A stretch of DNA of 6,102 nt from CAYNST01 sp964546435 (GTDB lineage: Bacteria; Pseudomonadota; Gammaproteobacteria; Pseudomonadales; Cellvibrionaceae). Shown piece after piece: positions 1-4,806 of the stretch. Under the pieces are notes generated by a model. It had not been told where the DNA came from and did not search any database. It saw nothing but the letters and a program-made list of their open reading frames with translations. The DNA is taken from contig CAZJKJ010000111.1 in the NCBI GenBank assembly GCA_964546435.1, positions 1 to 6,102 on the forward strand, written 5' to 3'. The position numbers and the translations under genes are program-made. Numbering within the stretch: the stretch's first letter is position 1; each line of letters begins with the position of its first letter.

Positions 1-25
1 AAAAATAAACAAGTGCTTGTGCCAT
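1..25 (-). CDS. atpE: ATP synthase Fo subunit c, N-terminal fragment (cut by window edge)
   Basis: Only the first eight codons are in the window, reading MAQALVYF. Subunit c forms the proton-driven rotor ring of the ATP synthase in the inner membrane. The identity rests mainly on position, since atpE follows atpB in gammaproteobacterial atp operons, plus the hydrophobic start of the peptide and a strong GGAG ribosome-binding site at 35-38, nine bases before the ATG. Another ATG at 28-30 is followed immediately by a TAA stop, so the ATG at 23-25 is the usable start. The proton-binding carboxylate and the rest of the hairpin lie outside the window. Confidence 0.75.
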
Positions 26-34
26 TACATTTAT

Positions 35-74
35 CTCCGTAGTTTCAAGTTAAATCAGTAATTTCAAGTTAATA
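35..74 (-). promoter_or_regulatory. Putative atpE translational enhancer with duplicated core, plus SD
   Basis: On the minus strand, just before atpE, the sequence reads TTTAACTTGAAAC (54-42), TAC, then the GGAG Shine-Dalgarno (38-35). It closely resembles the U/A-rich enhancer TTTTAACTGAAAC upstream of E. coli atpE, which is known to raise translation of the abundant c subunit. The 11-base core TTAACTTGAAA occurs twice, at 43-53 and 62-72, 19 bp apart. The match to E. coli is from memory, and function here is inferred. Confidence 0.5.
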
Positions 75-102
75 AATCGTTCAGTGGAAGCCGTTCAAAG
101 AA

Positions 103-1020
103 CTAGTGCTCTTCACTCATGTCATCGTGTGCCATGCCCATGTAAACAATGGTAAGCACCATGAAGATGAATGCCTGCAAGGTGATGATGAGAATATGAA
201 ACACTGCCCATGCCCACTGCAGTACTCCACCGAAGATGCCAAACAGCAAGCCGGCGCCATACATCAGGGCAATAAGAATAAAAATAACTTCACCGGCATA
301 CATGTTACCGAACAACCGCAAACCCAAAGCAATCGGCTTCGCCAGTAGAGCTGACAGTTCCAGGACCAGGTTAAACGGCATAAGCAGAATGTTTATAAAC
401 ATGTTTTTGGTGTGAAACGGGTGCAGCGTGTATTCCTTGATGAACCCCATGAATCCCTTGTTCTTAATGCTGAAGATAATCATCAACAGCAAAACGGTGA
501 AGCCCATTCCGAGAGTTGCGTTGGGATCAGTGGTAGGTACTACCTTGAAATACAGATGAGGATCACTGGCGATGAAGGCCGCGGTCATCGGGAGCCAGTC
601 AATTGGCAGCAAATCCATTAAATTCATTAAAAAGACCCAGCCAAAAATGGTTAGCGCCAGGGGTCCGACGAATGAATTCTTGTGGTAGAAGATGTCATTG
701 ACATTCTTGTTGACGAAATCCACCACCAGCTCGATAAAGCTTTGCAGTCCGGTAGGCTGGTCCGGTGTCGCCCTGCGCGCAGCAAAATAGAAGACCACAG
801 AGAAAACGATACCCAGCAGGATGCCGCAGCCCAGGGTATCTACATTGAAGGACCAGAATCCCATATCCATCGCCTCTTGTGGCGAATGAGCGAAGGTCCA
901 GCCGGCCTCTTCAACTGTGCTTCCATCGGCACGCACATAGCCGGCGGGCAACTTGCCTAAGACAAGATTCTGTAAATGGTGCTGAATATATTCAATCGAT
1001 GTTGGAGCATCACTCGCCAT
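103..1020 (-). CDS. atpB: F1Fo ATP synthase subunit a (Fo proton channel)
   Basis: This is the membrane stator subunit that forms the two proton half-channels against the c ring. The product is 305 aa from the ATG at 1018-1020; E. coli has 271, and the excess is mainly in the N-terminal part. About five to six hydrophobic segments are visible. The family signature GLRLFGNMYAGE holds the essential arginine (Arg235, equivalent to E. coli Arg210) and the conserved Glu244. The last helix has FHILIITLQAF with His275 and Gln282, equivalent to E. coli His245 and Gln252. The C-terminus ends in EEH as in E. coli. A GTG at 1030-1032 would add four residues (MFIV); neither start has a clear Shine-Dalgarno, and I prefer the ATG because MASDAP fits typical family starts. 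It lies 114 bp after atpI and 77 bp before atpE, in one operon. Confidence 0.97.
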   Translation of the reverse strand: MASDAPTSIEYIQHHLQNLVLGKLPAGYVRADGSTVEEAGWTFAHSPQEAMDMGFWSFNVDTLGCGILLGIVFSVVFYFAARRATPDQPTGLQSFIELVVDFVNKNVNDIFYHKNSFVGPLALTIFGWVFLMNLMDLLPIDWLPMTAAFIASDPHLYFKVVPTTDPNATLGMGFTVLLLMIIFSIKNKGFMGFIKEYTLHPFHTKNMFINILLMPFNLVLELSALLAKPIALGLRLFGNMYAGEVIFILIALMYGAGLLFGIFGGVLQWAWAVFHILIITLQAFIFMVLTIVYMGMAHDDMSEEH

Positions 1021-1052
1021 AACGATAAACACTATCAGTTAATTCTTTTTAT

Positions 1053-1091
1053 GCTGACCTGTTTTACCATGCTGTGGAAACCATGGTCAGC
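1053..1091 (-). repeat. Overlapping inverted repeats ahead of atpB
   Basis: A perfect 7-bp inverted repeat, GCTGACC (1053-1059) and GGTCAGC (1085-1091), encloses a second perfect 6-bp one, ACCATG (1066-1071) and CATGGT (1082-1087). The right arms overlap, so the two hairpins exclude each other in RNA. They lie in the atpI-atpB spacer, starting about 33 bases before the atpB start codon. A role in atpB translation or mRNA processing is inference. Confidence 0.5.
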
Positions 1092-1102
1092 GCGTTAACC
1101 GG

Positions 1103-1121
1103 TCTGATCAAAAAGATCAGA
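1103..1121 (-). repeat. Hairpin in atpI-atpB spacer
   Basis: A perfect 7-bp inverted repeat, TCTGATC (1103-1109) and GATCAGA (1115-1121), flanks a five-base loop that reads UUUUU in the operon mRNA. One G-U and one G-C pair could extend it. No U-tract follows on the minus strand, so it is not an intrinsic terminator. It may be an mRNA stability or processing element between the weakly expressed atpI and the structural genes. Confidence 0.5.
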
Positions 1122-1134
1122 TCCTGCTCTCTCT

Positions 1135-1536
1135 TTACAGCTCTGCTATGCGGTTGCTCAGTTTCGCAGCCACCACTATCTGCACCAGCACCATCACGCC
1201 GTACGCGAGAAATAGCGTCAATGCGTGCAGGTCCCACCCGAGCCCGAAAGCCAGAGCGAATCCTGCCGAGTTCAGCGCAAGCTTGCCCATCAAACCCTGG
1301 TAGGAGGATCTGGCGATCAATATTGCCTGGGATGCTCCACGGTAGCGGAGCGCATAAAAGACAAAATAGACGTTGGGGATGATAGCAATCAGCCCCCCTG
1401 TTGCCGCTGACCGCATTAACTGCTGATCAATCAGGGATAACGGCGCACTCAATAAAACCAGAACCAGCATCTGAATCGACAGTGACCACAGGACAGGCCG
1501 GAAAACCTGCTTCTCACACTTATTCTCCGCCATCAT
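1135..1536 (-). CDS. atpI: ATP synthase protein I (AtpI)
   Basis: The product is 133 aa with four hydrophobic segments (about residues 14-38, 44-62, 86-100 and 105-124), the layout of the ATP-synt_I family. AtpI is a small inner-membrane protein, the first gene of many atp operons; it is thought to help c-ring assembly and is not part of the finished enzyme. The family stretch GGLIAIIPNVYF (about residues 47-58) and the RYRGA segment that follows support the call. The usual GExxK motif before the third helix reads GLMGK (81-85), so the common glutamate is leucine. Two adjacent ATGs (1534-1536, 1531-1533) are possible starts; only a weak purine stretch (TAAGAA) precedes them. Its stop is 114 bp upstream of atpB. 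Confidence 0.9.
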   Translation of the reverse strand: MMAENKCEKQVFRPVLWSLSIQMLVLVLLSAPLSLIDQQLMRSAATGGLIAIIPNVYFVFYALRYRGASQAILIARSSYQGLMGKLALNSAGFALAFGLGWDLHALTLFLAYGVMVLVQIVVAAKLSNRIAEL

Positions 1537-1571
1537 TTCTTACCGCCCAAAGTCAGCCAATCAGGTCATTA

Positions 1572-1589
1572 AACGCCTTGCGGAGTCTG
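1572..1589 (-). repeat. Copy 1 of 18-bp shared leader motif (atpI side)
   Basis: On the minus strand this reads CAGACTCCGCAAGGCGTT. It matches copy 2 on the plus strand at 1858-1875 in 17 of 18 positions. It lies inside the predicted atpI leader and ends 35 bases before the first atpI ATG. An imperfect hairpin lies immediately upstream in the RNA (1591-1614: CCTGT and ACAGG plus TG and CA, with a two-base bulge). Confidence 0.65.
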
Positions 1590-1712
1590 GCCTGTGTTGA
1601 ATGCTGGCAACAGGGATATATGGAGATCGGCTATAGCTTCTGGACGCTTGTATCTGCACTCGCCACGCGGAAATCCGGAAGCTTCAGGCTCCCCCCGGGC
1701 AAAGCGAGACGG

Positions 1713-1741
1713 ATTATATGTATTAAGAGCGGACGGATCAA
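1713..1741 (-). promoter_or_regulatory. Sigma-70 promoter of the atp operon
   Basis: On the minus strand the -35 box TTGATC (1741-1736) and a perfect -10 box TATAAT (1718-1713) are separated by 17 bp. Transcription would start near 1706 and give an atpI leader of about 170 nt. It is the best promoter match in the window and points toward atpI, so it is the likely main atp promoter here. Confidence 0.75.
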
Positions 1742-1804
1742 CAGTTAACCGCTACAGTTTTAATCAGGACGTCTCAAACGGGCCGGTTCTTGCTGGTAAC
1801 TAAT

Positions 1805-1867
1805 CTGAGACTCAGGCAGGACAGTATAAAACCAGGGAGCCCTGATTTTGGTCCGAGCAGACTCTGC
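1805..1867 (+). promoter_or_regulatory. Possible operator and promoter region of the 1908 gene
   Basis: Two 11-bp odd palindromes that share the core AGACTC, CTGAGACTCAG (1805-1815) and GCAGACTCTGC (1857-1867), have centres 52 bp apart, about five helical turns. Between them is a possible -10 box TATAAA (1825-1830), though no good -35 precedes it, and an inverted repeat AAAA-C-CAGGG / CCCTG-A-TTTT (1828-1849). Promoter position and operator function are both tentative. Confidence 0.3.
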
Positions 1868-1875
1868 AAGGCGTT
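1858..1875 (+). repeat. Copy 2 of 18-bp shared leader motif (1908-gene side)
   Basis: On the plus strand this reads CAGACTCTGCAAGGCGTT, one base different from copy 1, in inverted orientation 268 bp away. It ends 32 bases before the ATG of the 1908 gene. In this copy the first half is also a perfect odd palindrome, GCAGA-C-TCTGC (1857-1867). A hairpin-forming sequence (1828-1849) lies just upstream. Confidence 0.65.
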
Positions 1876-1907
1876 GATCAAGGTTCTACGAACAACCGGA
1901 GGTGATT

Positions 1908-2462
1908 ATGAAGCGCTACTACTTTGTTACCGATGACCTGGACGAGCTGGCAGCAGTAGAAGATGATCTTAAAGCCTACGGCATCTCGCCCCTGCAGATG
2001 CATCTGCTGTCTCTGGCCGATGCCGAAATCGACAAGGCCGGCCTGGTGAATACGCTTTCCATTCATAGAACCAATGTGGTGACGGCGATGGGCCGTGGCT
2101 TTCTGACCGGGCTTGCCATTGTGGTTGCGTTGATTGCCGGATTCTGGCTGTTCGGCGTCGAGGCTGCAACCTCCTGGCTAATGGTGGGGACGCTTTGTGT
2201 CATCGTGTTGGGGTTCTGTACCTGGGAAGGAGGCCTGAGCGGGTTTCAGAAGCCCAGCCAGGAACGCCAACGGTTCCGGCAGTATCTGGAGTCGGGCAAA
2301 CATCTGTTTTATGTGGATGTGAACAACAAACAGAAAGAAGCGGTGGGTTCCGTGGTCAAGACCCATCGGCATCTGCAGCCGATGGGGTCGGAGAAGGGCG
2401 AATCCGCCTGGGCGTTCAACGTCCGCTCTGGCTGGAGCCGATTCTTGAAAGCGGCTCCCTGA
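1908..2462 (+). CDS. Small membrane protein with central two-helix hairpin, function unknown
   Basis: The product is 184 aa. The ATG at 1908 follows a very strong Shine-Dalgarno, GGAGGTGATT (1898-1907), so the in-frame GTG at 1902, inside that site, is not the start. The N-terminus (1-60) is soluble and looks like a small alpha/beta domain: YYFVTDDLDEL, an acidic helix, then a turn and the strand MHLLSL. Two membrane segments follow (about 64-84 and 88-104) with a short link, then a conserved-looking CTWEGGLSGFQ stretch (104-114) and a cytosolic tail with a second strand-rich part (HLFYVDVNN). From memory the layout matches a family of Pseudomonas/Marinobacter proteins often mislabelled as an NAD/FAD-utilizing enzyme; I see no nucleotide-binding motif. 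It is divergent from atpI and apparently single-gene. Confidence 0.85.
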   Translation: MKRYYFVTDDLDELAAVEDDLKAYGISPLQMHLLSLADAEIDKAGLVNTLSIHRTNVVTAMGRGFLTGLAIVVALIAGFWLFGVEAATSWLMVGTLCVIVLGFCTWEGGLSGFQKPSQERQRFRQYLESGKHLFYVDVNNKQKEAVGSVVKTHRHLQPMGSEKGESAWAFNVRSGWSRFLKAAP

Positions 2463-2879
2463 CGAACCTCTCTGCACGGATGCAGCCGGTTTAGCCTGCC
2501 TCGCCCGACTGCGATCGACGCTGCAATGGCGCCGTGACTGCTGTCAGGCGGGTAAATCTGCATGGAACTTATTGTTTTTAGTCCCGAATCCTTCGGTGGC
2601 GGGCAAATTCAAACGAATTGTGCGCCATGATTCATCAGATTTATGATGCCCTACCGCTTTTTATCCAACGACCGTGCATATACTACCCGGACCTCTCTAG
2701 CGAGATCCGCTTCTCAAAAGGGTGTCTCGGGCCGGGAGAACTGATCCGGAGCAATTCGCGGGTATGCAGCTGACTGGTCTATCCAGGACCTGATGTACGT
2801 ATGGAACAGGCTTTGATGAAGCAGGGCGCAGGTATTACTCCAGTGTGTCTCGAAAATACAAAATAACGGAGAACATCGA
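2463..2879. other. 417-bp intergenic region without a convincing gene
   Basis: It holds two stem-loops without T-tracts: CTGCA-CGGA-TGCAG (2472-2485), 9 bp after the stop of the 1908 gene, and CGCC-g-TGAC / GTCA-GGCG with a TGCT loop and one bulged G (2530-2550). Either may mark the 3' end of the 1908 mRNA, but neither is a canonical terminator. The right half carries candidate promoters for the lipoprotein gene. A 48-codon ORF at 2627-2773 has no ribosome-binding site and is not called. Confidence 0.5.
2618..2684 (+). promoter_or_regulatory. Candidate promoter(s) of the lipoprotein gene
   Basis: The first candidate is TTGTGC (2618-2623), an 18-bp spacer and TATGAT (2642-2647); the -10 matches 5 of 6 bases and the -35 three of 6. 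The -10 overlaps a CATCA/TGATG inverted repeat (2633-2648). The second candidate -10 is TATACT (2679-2684) with no good -35. Either would give a leader of about 190-230 nt before the GTG at 2880. Confidence 0.35.
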
Positions 2880-3929
2880 GTGCGAGTCATGAATTCAATG
2901 TGGGCAGCCACGAGCGTGCTGCTTATCGGCCTGAGTGGCTGCGACAACGGTGGGGGCGCTGGTGTCGCCGCCGATTATCAATCTCCGGACACGACAGATT
3001 CAGGGACAGATCGCGTCAGCGACTTGCCCCCCGTCAGTCTGACACCCGATAACTATGAAAACGTCGCCGCCATGGCGCTGCAGACACTGCTGATCAGCGA
3101 CAGCAGCCTTACGGCGGTTGAACGGGCGGTCAATACCACCGTTCCGCAAAGTTCCCGCATCATCAATATAGCCAGCGGCGTTGTGGTAAATCTTGATTCT
3201 CTCGCCTGTCAGTCGGGTGGCTCCTATTCGCTGAACGGCAAGCTCGAGAATTCGAATAACAACGTTTTCATCGACTTCAATAATGTTCTGAAGTTATCTG
3301 TGGTCAGTGATTTCAAGGATTGTGACCAGGGGTCAACCTGGCTCGATGGCATTTTCCGAGTGAATTTCGAGGGCATGATTGCAGACCTGGCAACCCCGAA
3401 CATGTATGACTTCTCGGCCACCGTCATTGCCGAGAACCTCGTGATCGAGCAGGAAGGGTACTATCCCTACATCATGGACTCGGAATTGAGCTACAAGACC
3501 AGTAGCGAAGATGGGCGGGTCGTCATGACCGAAATCGCCTCCAACTCCGGAACCTCAACCCTTTACAGTGGCACCGTGCCGGAAGTTCCGGACCGCGTAG
3601 AACAGTTTTCTTTCATCAAGATCGTCGATCTGGACACGCAGGATTACCGCTACCGCTTTGACGGCCGCTTTGAACGCAATGTCGACGGCGAAGAAGCGAT
3701 GGTTGAGTTCAGCACAGTTTCACCCCTGACCGGCAAAGGTTACGGCTGGCCTACGGACGGTTCGATCGGCATTTATGGCGACAGTGAAATTGCAACGGTT
3801 TCTGTTGAAGACGACGGCACCTTGACGATCCAGCTGTTTTCCATCACCGATGGGGAAATCATCGACACGGTGTCCAGAACCTGGGCGGAACTGATCAACA
3901 CATCGATCAAGAAAGTTCAGGAGCTGTAG
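2880..3929 (+). CDS. Secreted lipoprotein, function unknown
   Basis: The product is 349 aa. The GTG at 2880 is chosen because GGAG (2868-2871) lies 8 bases upstream; the ATGs at 2889 and 2898 are too far away and would lose Arg2, the only positive charge of the signal peptide. The hydrophobic segment VLLIGLSG ends in the lipobox LSGC, so Cys21 would be lipidated. Asp at +2 would favour inner-membrane retention by enterobacterial rules, which are less reliable elsewhere. A Gly/Asp/Ser-rich linker follows (22-57). The body looks beta-rich: C110-QSGGSYSLNG, a strand region, then FKDC148-DQGSTWLDG, suggesting a disulfide between Cys110 and Cys148. Near the C-terminus is GYGWPTDGSIGIYGDSE (287-303), then VEDDGTLTIQLF, and finally TWAEL. 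I recall this pattern from uncharacterised gammaproteobacterial lipoproteins and know no function. A strong terminator follows its stop. Confidence 0.88.
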   Translation: MRVMNSMWAATSVLLIGLSGCDNGGGAGVAADYQSPDTTDSGTDRVSDLPPVSLTPDNYENVAAMALQTLLISDSSLTAVERAVNTTVPQSSRIINIASGVVVNLDSLACQSGGSYSLNGKLENSNNNVFIDFNNVLKLSVVSDFKDCDQGSTWLDGIFRVNFEGMIADLATPNMYDFSATVIAENLVIEQEGYYPYIMDSELSYKTSSEDGRVVMTEIASNSGTSTLYSGTVPEVPDRVEQFSFIKIVDLDTQDYRYRFDGRFERNVDGEEAMVEFSTVSPLTGKGYGWPTDGSIGIYGDSEIATVSVEDDGTLTIQLFSITDGEIIDTVSRTWAELINTSIKKVQEL

Positions 3930-3956
3930 GAAAAGGGCCCGTTCAGGGCCTTTTTT
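3930..3956 (+). terminator. Rho-independent terminator after the lipoprotein gene
   Basis: The stem GGCCC (3936-3940) / GGGCC (3946-3950) has the loop GTTCA. It is extended by one G-U and four A-U pairs (AAAAG with the T-run) and ends in six T (3951-3956). It begins at the base after the lipoprotein TAG. On the minus strand it has only four T, so it could also act weakly against antisense transcripts. Confidence 0.88.
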
Positions 3957-3971
3957 GATGGAGTCGAAACA

Positions 3972-4787
3972 GTGTCATACCGCTTGAAGTTGATCTTGTC
4001 CGTGGCGTTTGCCGGCAGTTCGCTGACCGGCGTCGCCAGCCATGCCGCGCCTTACGGCCCCTATGTGGGTCTGGGCGGGGAAATTGCCGACGTGGAATTT
4101 ACTGAACGGGTCGACGGCCGCGTCGTCAACACCGAAACCGGAAGCCTGCTGTACGGAAGCCTGACGCTGGGCTATCGCCGGGCCAATGATGTCTATCTCG
4201 CCGCGTCTTTCAACTTCAGCAACAGCGCCGTCGACTATGAAGGCTTGAGCCAGCTGGGCCAGCCAATGGCCACCAACACCCACTATGACATCGCAGATTT
4301 TCGGGCGCTCATCGGGCGAAGCTATTCACGCGGAGCGCTCTACGCCGGGTTCGGTCGTGGCACCACGGAGCGTGACATCCGGGCATCCGGGTTGATGCAG
4401 GGCCTTGTCGAAACACAGGAAAGCTTTTACGGCATCGTCGGCGCCGATCTGATTCTTTATGAAGACAGTTCCATGCGCGTGAAATGGGATACCCGTCTCA
4501 CCACCAGTTTTGATTCGACTCTGGACATCCGGTTTCCCGGCTCTCTGGACAATGCCCGAATGGACACCGGTCGGGATCAGTCGGTTGTGGCGGAAATTGA
4601 ATTCCTGAAATACCTGCCGGATCACTGGAGCATCGCCGTCACCCCGCGATATCTCACCCGCTCCATCCGCAAAAGCGATTTGGCCGACCTTTCTGAAAAT
4701 GGCGTTCAGACCGGCCTGACCTACTTTCATCCGGAAACCCGCCAACAGCAGTTTGCACTCCAGGTCACCCTCAGCCGGTATTTCTAA
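3972..4787 (+). CDS. Outer-membrane beta-barrel protein, function unknown
   Basis: The product is 271 aa. The GTG at 3972 is supported by GGAG (3960-3963) 8 bases upstream and by the signal peptide it creates: MSYRLK, a hydrophobic core LILSVAFAGSSLTGV, and a likely signal peptidase I site after SHA or SHAA (residues 23-26). The mature protein starts PYGPYVGLGGE and continues as alternating hydrophobic/polar strands joined by short turns and polar loops, for example GSLLYGSLTLGYRR, DVYLAASFNFS, ALYAGFGRG and IAVTPRYLTR. It ends in LQVTLSRYF; a terminal Phe after an amphipathic strand is the usual barrel-assembly signal. The size fits 8-10 strands. I see no OmpA peptidoglycan domain. It follows the lipoprotein gene by 42 bp, but the terminator between them leaves no room for its own promoter there. 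It may act as a pore or an envelope structural protein. Confidence 0.85.
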   Translation: MSYRLKLILSVAFAGSSLTGVASHAAPYGPYVGLGGEIADVEFTERVDGRVVNTETGSLLYGSLTLGYRRANDVYLAASFNFSNSAVDYEGLSQLGQPMATNTHYDIADFRALIGRSYSRGALYAGFGRGTTERDIRASGLMQGLVETQESFYGIVGADLILYEDSSMRVKWDTRLTTSFDSTLDIRFPGSLDNARMDTGRDQSVVAEIEFLKYLPDHWSIAVTPRYLTRSIRKSDLADLSENGVQTGLTYFHPETRQQQFALQVTLSRYF

Positions 4788-4800
4788 CCGCGTAACCGCG
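4785..4800. repeat. Tandem 8-bp duplication at the barrel gene stop codon
   Basis: TAACCGCG occurs twice in direct succession (4785-4792 and 4793-4800), and the first copy supplies the TAA stop of the barrel gene. The second copy is not in frame with that stop. It is followed by the palindrome GCGATCGC (4800-4807), which touches the parB stop codon. Confidence 0.6.
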
Positions 4801-4806
4801 CGATCG

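Noticed and set aside
1401..1803. Open plus-strand frames across the atpI start and the divergent intergenic region
   Set aside because: They overlap atpI antisense or the atp promoter, lack ribosome-binding sites and give low-complexity, non-protein-like translations.
2530..2550. Stem-loop as a rho-independent terminator of the 1908 gene
   Set aside because: The stem is good but no T-tract follows on either strand, so it is listed only as a stem-loop.
2627..2773. 48-codon plus-strand ORF starting ATGATTCATCAG
   Set aside because: No Shine-Dalgarno upstream, it overlaps the candidate promoters of the lipoprotein gene, and the peptide resembles nothing I know.
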